In this document: piece by piece, positions 1 through 11,540 of the stretch | Numbering within the stretch: the stretch's first letter is position 1 | Layout of the letters: every line of letters starts with the position of its first letter | Source of the DNA: Xiphydria camelus | Taxonomy: Eukaryota > Arthropoda > Insecta > Hymenoptera > Xiphydriidae | Assembly: GCA_963678675.1 (NCBI GenBank) | Contig: OY783193.1 | Coordinates: 14,082,208-14,146,207 of the forward strand | Length of the DNA stretch: 64,000 nucleotides | Direction: 5' to 3' | Notes under the pieces: model-generated | What the model was told of the DNA's origin: nothing | Databases searched by the model: none | What the model saw: only the letters and a program-made list of their open reading frames with translations | Translations under genes and position numbers: made by a program

Positions 1-335
1 AGTCACAATCATTGATTGCTGCCCCCTACGATCAACAATTTTGTACAAGGTATATACTTTGAAAGAAGTGAAAGTTATTTAAAGCAGGAATAGTGGAAAT
101 GAAAAGCGCATATTGCAATGATAATACCGTGGGTGAAAGGCGCTCGGTGATAAGTTCGACAATGTCTGATGTCGATCGACTCATTTTCTTCAGGATAGGA
201 CAGAAGTTACATCCTCTTTGTTTGCACCTTATGAAATGGGACATGCAAGAAAACCGTCAAAAACTTCATGAAAATCTTGTAACCTACTCGTTCTGCAGTA
301 ATTACTTACTTAATCGCTGGAAGTTGAAGCCACAG
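1..335 (+). repeat. Unknown 300-bp dispersed repeat, copy 1
   Basis: This stretch matches the reverse complement of 14684-14981 and, in direct orientation, 15075-15370. The three copies share the landmark CCCCCTACGATCAACAATT near the start and AACCTACTCGTTCTGCA near the end. A short open frame across it (from about position 120) gives a peptide resembling the one read from the third copy, but the DNA similarity alone explains that. No known family is recognised. It may be the end of a larger element that continues left of the window. Confidence 0.7.
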
Positions 336-430
336 TTATGGACACCGATTTTTAAACACTTGGGGAAACTCATCGAAGAAACCCGAATAATTATTTATCA
401 CTTCTACACATTATTCAGTATTATTTACAA

Positions 431-674
431 ATTAACAATTTCGGGGTTAGAGACTTCGATCTCCCGGCTACCGGCAGATCGACAGCTACCGGCGGATCAG
501 AGGCCCCTTTCTCGAACTCGCTCGTATCTTTGCGTACACGCATCTTAGCGAATAGACCAATCAGGATCAAGTATTCCGTATCAGGGAACGTATACGCATC
601 TTAGCGAGTAGATCAATCAGGACCCCCACCACAACGGAATACTTGATCCTGATTGGTCTATTCGCTTAGGTGCG
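431..674. repeat. Small fold-back with a third motif copy
   Basis: Positions 539-580 and 633-674 are inverted copies of a 41-bp sequence (core GACCAATCAGGATCAAG). A third, shorter direct copy lies at 589-623. The left part, 431-465, resembles the inner arm of the palindrome at 11979-12322 (AGACTTCGATCTCCCG versus AGACGCTTCGATCTCCCG). It is probably a decayed non-autonomous element. Confidence 0.6.
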
Positions 675-1117
675 TATACGTAACTTTGCGAGTGACTTGA
701 GCAATTTATTTACGAGTAAGGGGGCAAAATTTGAGCGGTGCATGCAAAAGGATTTCTTAAAACTATTCCAACGTCTCGAGTTAATATGTAACAACATATA
801 TACTGTCATAAGTAGTATCTTTACATGTGATGAAACAATTCGTCACGGTTATTGGAAGAGTATACTTATTGTTAGAGAGTTAAAGGTAAAATGTCTACAT
901 GGATTTCTGAAGACGACCAAGATATAAGAAAAATCCGATGGCCTGTAAATTCGAAAGCGGTATGTTTTATTTCTCCAAAATACTAAAGCAAAGTGAAAAA
1001 TATAAGGGCACTCTAGTTTATAAATCCCTTTCAAAATATCACGAGAATAAATCAAAAGTAATGTGGTTATAATTAATTAGCTCGTATCGGTATAAAATGT
1101 GAGATTTTAATTTGGTG
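675..1117. other. AT-rich stretch without recognised feature
   Basis: The small open frames here show no codon pattern, domain or repeat that I recognise. Confidence 0.5.
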
Positions 1118-1884
1118 GTAATAAAAAGCTATTCTCCTACATGTAGGTACGTATTCTCCTCATGAATAAATTCCAAAAAGTAATGAAATCCCCCCACAAA
1201 AACAGATTCTCTGTAAAAAAAGGCGGCATGTTCATTCAGTGCCAACAAAAATTGATACGTAAAATACTCTCCAAAAAAGATTTGAAATCAATTAAGATCG
1301 CCATGTTCAAGATTTGTGTATAAAAAGTAAAAGGCATCATTTGAAAGGAAAATTATTGTAACTCGTTACTAAAAAATTCGACTACAAAAATTTAGGTATA
1401 AACAAATTTTCATAAAAAAGAACTTGCCGCGTTTTTTCCTTCAAAATAAAAAATTTACAGAGAATTACATTCGATGTTTATGCACTTATGAGAGATTTTA
1501 AATAAATTCATACACTCTTATATGATACCATCAGTATACCGAACGTCGCACGAGAAACCGATCAGGCGGGGGCCTTCTGAATTTCTCTGAATTTGACTTC
1601 GGCAGTGCAATTTATGAATCACTCTAGCACCGTCCAAGCACTGCAAATTATTCGGTATAGTGGACAAAATATGAAAACTTAAACGCGGCAAGTTCTTTTT
1701 TATGAAAATTTGTTTATACCTAAATTTGTTTAGTCGAATTTTTTAGTAACGAGTTACAATAATTTTCCTTTCAAATGATGCCTTTTACTTTTTATACATA
1801 AATCTTGAACATGGCGGTCTTAATTGATTTCAAATCTTTTTTGGAGAGTATTTTACATATCAATTTTTGTTGGCTTATTATTAC
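1118..1884 (+). mobile_element. TIR MITE family A, copy 1 (767 bp)
   Basis: The element begins GTAATAAAAAGC and ends GCTTATTATTAC, its imperfect reverse complement. Long inverted arms, roughly 1230-1440 and 1675-1876, share landmarks such as TTGCCGCGTTT and AACTCGTTAC. The centre (1440-1675) is unique to the family and also occurs, inverted, in the copy at 13872-14676. The right arm lacks about 80 bp present on the left. There is no coding capacity, so it is a non-autonomous DNA element. Confidence 0.8.
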
Positions 1885-2316
1885 ATAACCGAATAGCAGA
1901 ATATAACACTAAACATTTTCCCTCCAAGTTACCTACAGTTTCTTTTTAAACAAAATTACGAATACCTCCAATTTCTTTCTTTATTTCTCCCCTTTGACAA
2001 AAATGTTCATTCTTACCTTAAACTATCATAATTTTTCTGCAATTCTTCATTTGATTTATTTGATTATAACAATTATCTAAAAAGTAGCACTATTTTGAAG
2101 AGAAAAGTGATATTTCATGAACACAATTTCGGAAATGGTCGTTTCCGGAAAATTCAATTTCAAATTTTTATGAACTATTCATTGCATCATATTCTGCAAT
2201 CTTTTCTATCCTAATTTGATATACTAGCTTATTCAGTTTCATTGCAAAGAATAAAAGTTATGTGCTGTCAAGTTTTCCAGATCCATACATGGATCGAGTA
2301 GCTATATGGAAAGACC
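1885..2316. other. AT-rich stretch without recognised feature
   Basis: The sequence is homopolymer-rich and AT-rich, with no open frame or repeat that I could support. Confidence 0.5.
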
Positions 2317-2549
2317 GTTACCACTAAATTTTACTGCATTTACAATAAAACAAGTACACATAAGGGTTTTCGGATGTTCCTGCTGTGTTGAAGAACAATT
2401 CTTCCTTGGAAACTTATGTAACCTGTAATGTAAACTATCACGATTTAATAATTTCAAAAGAAAAATTACCGTGTATTGCACTGTAAAAACATTCTAAAAC
2501 CCTCATGTGTGCTTCTTTTATTGCAAATGCAGTAAAATTAACTGGTACC
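2317..2549. repeat. Inverted repeat with 60-bp arms
   Basis: Positions 2317-2379 and about 2488-2549 are imperfect reverse complements (core AATTTTACTGCATTT and its complement). About 108 bp separate them. This is a probable MITE remnant. Confidence 0.65.
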
Positions 2550-2699
2550 AGTTTTTCCTTGTACAAGTGATGCAAACTTGAGGTGTAGCATTTAAGCAGG
2601 GTTAACGAATATTTGCTAGGTCCAATAAAATCTTTACATTTTACGAAATCCTTAACATGGATTCGAATAAGCATTTAATAACTGCGAATAAATTGCTTT

Positions 2700-3450
2700 C
2701 GCACTGAAAAGATATTACACGCTGCGCGCGTTGTAACCATATTACGGAACGTTTACCAACGTATAGACGGTTTACTTGCATTTGCGTCACGCTCTTGTCA
2801 TAAAATTTTATCTCTCCGATTACGGGCTATCAGAACTACATCGCCGCCCCACCCCACCCCCCTCGAAAGTATACAGTTGCGCAAAGCCGGAGGAAAATAG
2901 CGCGACGTTATTCTCGCAGACTTTCACGGCAATTCGCTCCGCCGGTGACCGCTGCGGTCGAGAAAACGCGATCGATGCCGCGCGCGTTCCACGGCGGGCC
3001 TCTATTTCCGCGCCCCGGGGTGGTATTTTAATCGACTTCCTCGGTCGTGCATCAGATTTCCCTCGACGTTCTTTCGCTGCGCTCGCTCCTCCGCGACGTC
3101 GACTTCTCGGCGACTCTCGCGTGTCGAGCGCCGTATACGGTGCGCCGACGAAGGGGTTTTCAAACATTCGTATCGCGTGCGTATTTCGCCGCGAGAAATG
3201 TGGAACGCGAACGTCGTGCGGTCGGAAGCTTCGCGAGGCTCGTTTCGAAGGAGAGATTAAAACGAACGCCGCGAACCCTCCGCGCGAGTGAGTCGACCGA
3301 TATTCGCGTACGTTCGACGCGCGTTCGAACGAGCGTGATTAGAGACGTTATCGCGACGAACATCACGAAATATTACGCGCATCCGCGCACTTTAGCTCGC
3401 GAAAGTCGCCGACGACGTAGTCGGAGGGAGATGAAGATGTATACAGGGGG
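2700..3450. other. CpG-rich unique block
   Basis: Base composition changes sharply to GC-rich and CpG-dense, with overlapping open frames on both strands that CpG bias readily produces. None shows a domain. A first exon, promoter or regulatory block of a host gene is possible but unproven. Similar blocks recur through the window. Confidence 0.45.
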
Positions 3451-3521
3451 TGTTCACGCCCAGGCTCCAAGACTGGGTGGAGTTTATTTCAAACGTTTTG
3501 CATACGGCGGACCAGTAGCTC

Positions 3522-3842
3522 GGTTTAGCCGCGGTTACACGGCGCGTGGTTCGGCGAGCCTGGCTTGAAGAACCACGATCCACGAGCCGTCCGACATAGG
3601 CGGTTTGCTATTGTCTGGCGGTTCTCGGTGCGTGGTTCGTAGGATCCATCGGCGGTCGGTAAATGTGCACAGATCAAAGGAGTTTGGCTCGCCGGTTCGT
3701 CCGAACCAAACCAAATGCGTTACAAATCTGTACGAACCACACACCGTTTTAACACACGTGGTTCGCAAAGTGGCAAGCCAATGCGAGCCACGCACCACGT
3801 TCGTGGTTCCCCGAACCACGCGCCGTGTAACCGCGGCTTTAG
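3522..3842. mobile_element. MITE with 31-bp TIRs and repeated GTGGTTCG motifs
   Basis: The left end (3522-3553) and right end (3811-3842) are near-perfect inverted copies with core GCCGCGGTTACACGGCGCG. Inside, GTGGTTCG or its complement CGAACCAC recurs about eight times in both orientations, so the interior can fold in several ways. There is no coding capacity. Confidence 0.75.
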
Positions 3843-4630
3843 TCTCTCCTGCCGTCACTACGGCCATCTATTAATTCAAAACCGAACTGCATAGATCTCG
3901 AGATGCCGAGATTATCGACGTCTAATCAAGCAATGCAACCCGTTAATAAAATACCAAGACGACGAAAAATCATAACCTGTACTTGCTCAGTGACTCATTG
4001 TTAGTGCTTGTTTATATTCCAAAAATGCGTATCTGCCGCAAAGTTAACGAGTGACTTCAGGAGGGAAGACGAATTAATTTTGGACACTCCTACACGGAAA
4101 GAAATTACCATCATTCTGTACATGTAACAAATCACGCGTTTGTCGCTTGGGCCAATTTATGTACGAATGACGTGAATTCAAGTGATGAAGGTTCCAAATA
4201 CACGTATAAATAACACGCTGATGCTAATGAACTGTGAGCGTGGCATCCACATTTGAATCGCTGGGCTTACATGCTTCCATCATTAGAACGTCTTGTTATG
4301 AATGTTAGTGTTAGCACGTTCCAAACGCTCGCGCTATATGTACTGATCACGTGAGAATGTGCATCGAGAAAAGGCCTCGGCGCATGCCCGAAAAATCAGC
4401 TGTGACTATATCGTTCAGTATTATTCGATATCGATGTGTAGATGCATTTTCTATATGCATGTTTAGACAAAGAAAGCATTACATTTGAAATAAGCACCCA
4501 GTTTCGGAGCCTAGGCCTGAAACGGGTAGACACAGCGCCCTCTTTGGTTCGCTAGCTATTTCTATTAAGATAAAACCGGTAGTAAATAAGAAGACGTTAT
4601 TATTTATGGTTCCGGAATATCGAATGGCCT
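3843..4630. other. Mixed-composition stretch, nothing recognised
   Basis: No open frame above background, no inverted repeat and no match to the other repeats in the window were seen. Confidence 0.4.
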
Positions 4631-4639
4631 CGCGCGACA

Positions 4640-5200
4640 CCGGCGAAGAGAGAAAGCGCGCGCGCACACGGTTACAGCGAGTTACACTCGCTCGGACGAG
4701 CGCACGGTTGACGCTGCTCCTGCTGCTGCTGCTGCTGCTCGAGATAGGGGCTGGATAGATGGTCGGTATACGTGAAGATCGTGCTCGCGATATCAGCAAC
4801 TCGGATGGCGGTTTCCGGTTTACAAGTCTCATTATTTTCGCGTTAGTCCGTGTAGCCTCCGCCGCCGCGGTGAGGTCACCCGGAACTGACCGCAGCGGTT
4901 GGTATACGCGAGTGGTGTTATACCCTCGTGCACTTTGTCCGCCGATAGATTTAGCGGTTCGCTCCACTTGTTTAGTGGTCTACAAAGAACGCGAGCTTGA
5001 TATCGATTCGACGGGTCTTACCGTGTAGCATGAAACGCGTTCCGAGCTCACTCGTTGCGCGATTACATTCACGACTCGCGCGGCTGAAGCGCACCGCCGA
5101 TCAAGGTGCGATAAATCTGGGCGGGCGTAACCCTGTTTCGAGATTCCTATCCGATAGTAACGCGACTGTACCTATCGTCCGATAGTGCGAGTTGATGGGA
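4640..5200. other. CpG-rich block with CTG/CAG microsatellite
   Basis: This is a second GC-rich, CpG-dense block. A CTG run occupies about 4712-4739 (poly-Gln or poly-Ser if transcribed from the minus strand). Overlapping open frames on both strands (minus 4479-4967, plus 4759-5028) carry no recognisable domain, so I do not call a gene. It could be a 5' exon or an enhancer. Confidence 0.4.
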
Positions 5201-5407
5201 GCCGCGGAAAATCATTCGACATCACGCGTTATATTGACCCTTTAAGTCATGATGGACACTGTGATTGTGAGGTGTACATATTTTTCGGTCATCGCGTCCA
5301 TTTGGACGGACATGCTATCTTGATGGGACAAGTCATAAATCGTTAACCGTATGACTAATCAAAAAAGTTTCTAAATAAAACATGTTCAGAAATGTATTTT
5401 CAAGTAG

Positions 5408-5800
5408 TAGGGTAAACCACCCAGTTGTTGGACTCTTAAGCATTTTATAAGATTTGAGACCGCGTTAAAAAGATATTTTTCTACCTAGAGATATGAGTGG
5501 TGGCTTGTTTTGAAATTGAAAATATATTGGCTTTACATTCTAGTAACTTACAATTTTAAGTTGGAAAGAATATAATTTTCAGCAATGAAAAGCTGGGATA
5601 AAGTCAAAGAACTTAGTTATTGGACAGTGTTCTTACTTCTTGGAAATACTCAATCCAGTAATTGGACAGTCAAGAATCAATAAGCCAGGTACGGTTTTTG
5701 ATGATATTTATTAAAGTAAAAACTAGGAATCTTGTTTTTATTTATTTTAATCAGACTGTCCAATAACTGCAAGGTGTCCAACGACTGGGTGGTTTACTCT
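5408..5800. mobile_element. Non-autonomous TIR element (about 390 bp)
   Basis: The left end carries GTAAACCACCCAGTTGTTGG (from 5412). The right end (5777-5798) is its reverse complement with one change. The interior is AT-rich and non-coding, and repeats the theme TTGGACAGT several times near the right half. This is a clear MITE; the superfamily is not determined. Confidence 0.8.
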
Positions 5801-5840
5801 ATACAACATTTCTGATTTTTTTTCCTTTTTAAAGAAATCT

Positions 5841-6350
5841 GTGAGAATGAAAGGGTTAATACTCGCAGCGATTCCACACCCTGTGCGTCGCTCCGTCCTG
5901 TGCCGTTCGCGAAGTCGCATCAATGCGAATATAAGAGACGCAGCAATAGTAGATCCCGTCAGTCGGAGCTTAGCGCTTTGTCGGCCGAACGAAGTCTTAC
6001 GGAGTCAACGAAGGGGGAATGAAAAGGGTTGCGGAAGGAGTAAGGCGGAGACAGGGAAGTCGGGAGCATCGCGAAGGAGCCACGCCCAAGAAGGAGCGAC
6101 GGGGAACTCGAGACGCGCCGAGAGAGGGCGCGCGGGGAAACAATTGAATCAGCGAAATCAAGCGCCGCCAGCACCGAAAGGAGCGCGGGGCAATCGCGAC
6201 TAGCTATGAATTTAAATGTTGTAAGCCAGGATTTTGCACTCCTTCCGATTCTCTACCCTCCCACACCCCGCGAGATCCGCGTCGGCGAAACTACTCCATC
6301 GAAGAACTGCTGGAAACTGGCGCCGCCGGTAGATCGGCGGGGTGGTCTAG
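5841..6350. other. CpG-rich unique block
   Basis: GC-rich sequence supports a 120-codon plus-strand frame (5841-6203), very rich in Arg, Ala and Gly, and an antisense frame. Such composition is typical of chance frames in CpG-rich DNA. No domain was seen. Confidence 0.4.
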
Positions 6351-6599
6351 ACACTGAGAAAAATTAATCGTTGTGATACAGTATAATTCTACTACCTGCA
6401 AAGATTTCGTTGGGTAAATATTGTGATTAGTTCCCGAGTATAAGTGTCATCGGCGGAGACTACTGATGACGGATCGAAAACAATTTAAAAATGTACATAT
6501 TTTGAGGTTCTGTATCATGATATTTATGATCAGATTTGAACGCGATTTTTATCCGTAGAACACACACTATCTTACTTGGAAGTCAGTTATAACTGACCG

Positions 6600-6860
6600 A
6601 GATCTGGCCAGATCACTAGGATTTAATCCTGCGCAGAAGTTCCAATCCGATACTGATCGGATTCGGATTAGATGTAATCTCAATTGGCATTCTGGTCAGA
6701 AATTCCGATCCGAAGCTGATCGGATTCGGATGAGACGTAGCCTCAATCAAATCTATAAGTAGCTGCCATTTCCGTATCAGATCAAAATTGTACGATTCAA
6801 TCAAGATTGCTAATCGCGTTACATTTCAGATCCAATTCTAATCAGAAATCCAGATCAGAT
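6600..6860. repeat. Diverged tandem units built on GATCGGATT palindromes
   Basis: Two successive units of about 62-66 bp (6637-6700 and 6701-6762) share TCCGATC..CTGATCGGATTCGGAT. Each unit contains a partial palindrome, ATCCGATACTGATCGGAT or a variant. Further GATCAGATTCTGATC-like words follow to about 6870. Confidence 0.6.
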
Positions 6861-7067
6861 TCTGATCTGTTGTCGCGAATCTCTTCAGAATTTGACCTGA
6901 CTCTGATGAAAATTTCTACACCAGTACATGTATTTCAACTGGAAGCATACCCGCATAGATATTCTAATCAAGGTAAGAAGGCAGATCTGTAGATATTGGT
7001 AGAATTTTGGATCCTTAAATATTTAGGAATAAAAGCCCAGATAGCACAAATGTCAAGTCAGAATTAC

Positions 7068-7803
7068 GACTTAAGGGGATGTTCTCTTAGATTCGGTCGA
7101 AACTAAAGCAAAGTTTGAGAATTTTTTGTGGGATAATGAAAAGGCATACAAACTTCCGGTTTTGATGGTTTCATTTGTTCATTATTCTAAAATGCTCGTA
7201 AATTTTTATTACGAGAAAATTGAATATCGCGGCTCCAAAATGGCGCCGCCATATTGAATTGCCTTTTCATCATAACTTCAAGCATAGGTCAACTTGATCT
7301 ATTGATCCGATTCACTTCATTCAAAGTCTGCCCAAAAGGATATACTTTTTTGTATATCCTTTTACCTAGAATGAGCATGAAAAATTGTTGATTCATCATT
7401 TTTAAGCGAGGTCCACGTAAAAAAAAAGGTGTGAAAATTTCACTTTTTTTTAAATGTCCATAATTTGGTTTATTTTTTGTCCACATTCATTCCAATTAGG
7501 TATAAGCCATAGAGAATTTCATAAATTTTGATGACTTTAAGTTAAGACTGACTTCAGTTCACTACAAGAGGCTGCAGACCTGAAGTTTCCGGACGATGTC
7601 TCGCGTGCAGAGGCATACGAGAGCCGCCATTTTGGAGCCGCCATATTGAATTTCCTCATAATAAAAATTTCTGAGCATTTTAGAATAATGAACAAATAAA
7701 ACCATCAAAACCGGATGTTCGTATGCCTTTTCATTATCCAACACAAAATTCTCAAACTTTGCTTTAGTTTCGTCCGAATCTGAGAGAACCTCCCCTTAAA
7801 GTC
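7068..7803. mobile_element. Palindromic non-autonomous element, 180-bp arms
   Basis: The arms (about 7068-7250 and 7620-7803) are imperfect inverted repeats. They share AAACTAAAGCAAAGTTTGAG near the ends and CCAAAATGGCGCCGCC-like sequence at the inner boundary. The 370-bp centre is AT-rich and non-coding. The element starts GACTTAAGGGGA and ends with its complement. Confidence 0.8.
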
Positions 7804-8118
7804 GTTTTTTTAAAGACGCCTTCGAGGCACTATTAGTGAAATTTCTTAAAGATGTCATTTCAGTGGACACAATATGTTTTCTTTAAATGGTCTAAGACTT
7901 CAAACAAGATGACTTATAGACGTTTTTGTGCAATTTGAGAAGCTAAAAAATACGTTACATCAAGAATACTGCATTGCAAGGCACTAAGAATAATTGTATC
8001 GCTACATTTAGAAAAGAAAATTTATGAAATAAGAACTTATTTCGTAGCAGAATGATATAGATCTTAGTGTTAGCGATCCGCAATTTAAGAATAATTTTAA
8101 TAGGATTCATTTTTTTCA

Positions 8119-8282
8119 GTGGACGTTTTCAGAGTTTGCAGTATGGAAGTGGATGCCGAGAGCAGGAAAATGCAGGTGTGCGATTGAAAAGTACTTTGAT
8201 CCCTGGAAGTCGGAACTTTTGTCACGTTGGATCGAGCAAATATTCATTAATCTTATAACGATATTTATTGGATATAAATAAA
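8119..8282 (+). CDS. Possible terminal exon, unknown protein
   Basis: A good acceptor (TTCATTTTTTTCAG, ending 8119) precedes an open frame that starts TGG ACG TTT. It runs 54 codons to a TAA at 8280-8282 and overlaps an AATAAA-like signal. The peptide is rich in Trp and Lys/Arg, with WKWMPRAGKCRC early and FDPWKSELLSRWIEQIF later. I recognise no family. No upstream exon was identified, so this may be a chance frame. Confidence 0.22.
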
Positions 8283-8640
8283 TGTTTTGAGACAACTGTT
8301 CGAGTGAAATGAACATTCTAATAATTAACATTTTGCATCTCTAAAAATAAACAGGGCGTACCTATACAAATCTTTTTTTGTTTTACAATAAAATATGTTG
8401 GGGTTTTTAAACACGCTGAAGTAAAAAAGAATGGTCGATACGTCCTTTTGCTTTTATCTTTCAAAACTATTTTATACACCTTTTTGCTTTTAAGCTGACT
8501 TTTTTTAGCTCATATAGGTACCTACGACTTTTTGCTTTTAGAGAAACGCGATATATTTTCTCATTTCAATTAAATATTCATTTGGCAATATTGAAAATAC
8601 ATTCATTAACTATTAATAAACTGTTTTCTCGATGTATCTC
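8283..8640. other. AT-rich stretch with three CTTTTTGCTTTTA words
   Basis: The word CTTTTTGCTTTTA, or a one-base variant, occurs three times around 8438, 8480 and 8527, about 43 bp apart. This suggests a decayed tandem repeat. Nothing else was recognised. Confidence 0.4.
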
Positions 8641-9265
8641 CCGCGCCGTTTCGTCCGAAGATATTTTCTGGAATTTATTGCAATGGTATCTGCAGGGTGA
8701 GAGTTGCAGATGTGCGTTTGTATTTCGAGGAAATAACGACAATGAGGTTTAAAGAAGAACGCCAACCCTGCAGGATCCCTACCGTGTTTTCTCGATAGAC
8801 TAATTGTAAGTCAAGTTAAGCCGAGTTAGTTCGGGTCAGTGCCGCGCGCGTAAGGCGGCAGCGTAAACCGCCCGAATCTACACATGCTCGTAATCGCAAG
8901 TACGTCGGCGTTGCCGCGGCCGACGACGAACGCCGGGTTGTCAACAGTTTTCCGAACGGGTGAAGGAATAGGTAATTGCTACTCGAGTCTCGGCGGGTTG
9001 TCGGGCGTAAAGTAAACCTGAGTTAGGTGATCGATATGGTGAGAGGAGGGGCGGGTTACACGAGAGAAGACGGACGCGCGAAACTCGCCAGTGTCACCGG
9101 TACGTGTTTGCATCTTCAATATTTGCGCGCGATATGTGTACCCTTCCCCCTTCCTTCCTTCCTTACTGCGGTGATATCGGATTCTCGCATTCCGGTTATC
9201 GCGCTTGACAAGACGCGAGGAGACTTTTATATGAAGAGTCAACACGCGGTGCATCGCGTGTTGTA
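8640..9265. other. CpG-rich block ending in a 9-bp hairpin
   Basis: GC-rich, CpG-dense sequence holds a CCTT microsatellite near 9149-9165. A perfect hairpin at about 9241-9264 reads CAACACGCG, a 6-base loop, then CGCGTGTTG. Open frames on both strands have no domain. Confidence 0.4.
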
Positions 9266-9737
9266 GCTCCTGAAAATAATGTTTATTAGAAATCGTCAAC
9301 AAGGGTTGAATTGTTTATAATGAAGCTGTTGTAATAATTACTATTTAATAATTTGCTAAAATTAGAGAGAAAAAAGGCGACAGATGAGATTGAATAGGTG
9401 CATCGTCACGTGAAACATTTATCATTCTAAATACGGATAAAAATGTGCAGAATTATGCAGATTAATTATTTAGTTAATATATAATGATAAAACAGAAACG
9501 ATACGCCATTACGTGTTTTTTCATTCCACAGCAGCGAAAGTTCAAAATTTACTGGAGGATAACGTTCGAGCGATCTCAATCGCGTGAACTTACTACTCGC
9601 CAATCAGTAGTGTGCGTAGAGTGTTATTAACACTGTTAAAAATATTTATCTAAAACTTTTCAAAGAAGTACTAAAACTTTCATGAAACAGACTTCAATGT
9701 GAAATTCACAATAAGTCGCATGGATCATTGATTTCTA

Positions 9738-9815
9738 TGAGGGCAGAGTGAAAAGTCCGATACTTTTCTAGTAGATGGTGGTGCGGTCGTGAAAATGAGT
9801 ATACGCCCCCTTTTG
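9738..9815 (+). repeat. Fragments of two palindrome families
   Basis: Positions 9738-9767 match one arm of the palindrome at 46035-46159 (GAGGGCAGAGTGAAAAGTCC). Positions 9797-9815 resemble the arm of the hairpin at 19408-19492 (TACGCCC..TTTTGGC). Both are solo arms, so they are probably element ends whose other half is lost. Confidence 0.5.
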
Positions 9816-10029
9816 GCGAAAAAAAAATTCTGTTCTACCACGACAAAATGCACCTGTTTATTCGTCTGCGGTAGCAACCACTTTATTCACCGGATTTGGC
9901 TCCCTGCAACCTCTTTCTCTTCCCAAACTTGAAAGAACGGCCGCCTGGAAAGAAATTTTCATCAAACGAAGAGGTTATCGCCGCAGCAGAGGGTTACTTT
10001 ACAGACTTTACAGACTTTGGAAGGTTGTG

Positions 10030-10570
10030 CTGTAAAATTAAGGTACGATAAAAATATTACGAATTTATTACATGAAATTGACATAAACCCGCGTCCCTTA
10101 AATTTTTGTAGTAAACATCGTGTTACTTCAATGAAGCTTTTATCATATATACAAGTTTATCCATTAAAATTACTATACGCGATTGAAACAATTAAATTTA
10201 CTACACCGAGAATTTGATTCTGTACTTAATAGTGTACTTTAAAATTAAGAAATTATTGAAATATTTTGAAATTATTGCATAGATTCAAGGCAAATACGTA
10301 TTTCTTAAAATGAAGATTATAATTTTGTAAATTGAATGTACGTTTGTGTATTATCGTGTCTGAAAATTAAGGAAACTATAAAGAATTCAGAAAACCGTCA
10401 TATGGATCATTGATTTCTGTAAAAGTATACTTTAAAATTAAGGTATAATAAAAATATTACGAAATTATTACTTAAATTTAAGATAAATATGTATTCCTTA
10501 AAATTAATAGTATAATTTCGTAAATTGAAGGTTCATTTGTACCTACATTATTGTGTTTGAAAAATAATAA
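10030..10570 (+). repeat. Three diverged direct repeats of about 200 bp
   Basis: Copies near 10040, 10235 and 10430 share an ordered set of words: AAATTAAGGTA, AAATATTACGAA, AAATACGTATT and TTTCGTAAATTGAA. The phrase ATGGATCATTGATTTCT occurs at about 9720 and 10402. The array is an AT-rich decayed tandem duplication without coding potential. Confidence 0.5.
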
Positions 10571-10673
10571 AACTTTTAACACACACACATTGTACGAGTA
10601 TAACAAAAGGCGACAAAATGCGCGTGATAAAGTACGGAAATAAACAATGAATTGAGGCGAAATACGATTTCGC

Positions 10674-11045
10674 GAATTCGGTTTTTCCATTTTTAAAATT
10701 CACATTTTTAAATTCAATTTTTTTGTAATCTATATACATATTCAATGTGTCACACGAAAAAGGAAATGCCCGAAAAAAAAAGAATATTCGCAAAGTTATA
10801 AGCGCGTTTCTCTCTACGATATTGTGACGTCATGGAAGTGCAAGAGAGATACACTTATGCCAAACAACGAGTGCGAGGGAGATAGGCTTACAGCGCGATG
10901 ACGTGCTCCATTTCTAAATATCATTTTTCAGGTTATATAAGGCAAAAAATGAAAAATTAGAAAATATTTGTATTTGTCAAAGAAAATAATTTTGTCCAAA
11001 TTTTCCAAATCTGCAATAACAAAAAATGTATGGGAAAACCGAATT
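10674..11045 (+). mobile_element. AATTCGG MITE family, copy 1
   Basis: The left end is GAATTCGGTTTTTCC and the right end GGGAAAACCGAATT, forming short TIRs around about 370 bp. The interior matches 21367-21726 and 38708-39015 in the same orientation over some 300 bp (shared AGAGAGAYRCACTTATGCCAA). A CRE-like TGACGTCA lies near 10827. It is non-coding. Confidence 0.85.
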
Positions 11046-11059
11046 GACGAGTTTTTACA

Positions 11060-11540
11060 CTAATGACATGAACTTCCCGGAGTACCTATATACGACGCGA
11101 GCGTTTAAGCACTCCGGAAACTTTTTCCCCCGCTAGTTGAGAAACTTTAGGACTAGGTACCAATTCTTTCCCGCCCCAAGAAATGACGCGGCCACTGGAA
11201 AATTACGGTGGCGGCGTATGGCGGCGAATGGAAAGCGCGTAGCAGTTGGAGCGTTTGACGAACGTGCGAGAGCGAGCGCGTTTCGAGCGCGGCTGTCGGT
11301 GGCGTGCAAATGATCCGCAATTACCCCGGTTTCTAATTTGGTTCTCGCTGGCCTCCGCTGATCTAACGATCAAATCACGTGACCCAACTGGCGAAGCCGG
11401 GGGTTAACTGAACTCGGTGGTAACGTAAGTGATGACCATCAGCAATCCATGCGCCAACAATGGCACTGCACGGCATCCCTTCGATGGTGGTCTATGCGCT
11501 TTAAGTCGTTTGCGTGCGGCTAAATATGCCGACCGCTTTT
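11060..11540. other. CpG-rich unique block
   Basis: This GC-rich interval contains clusters such as GGCGGCGTATGGCGGCG and AGCGAGCGCG. A short open frame (11429-11662) shows no domain. It may be a regulatory island; no promoter elements were convincing. Confidence 0.4.

Noticed and set aside
2776..3568. Three long overlapping ORFs as coding exons
   Set aside because: Frames are open on both strands at once, which CpG-rich composition explains; no motif or conserved pattern.
4759..5028. ORF with a hydrophobic segment as a signal-peptide protein
   Set aside because: The apparent signal is mid-frame and lies within a CpG-rich block open on both strands.
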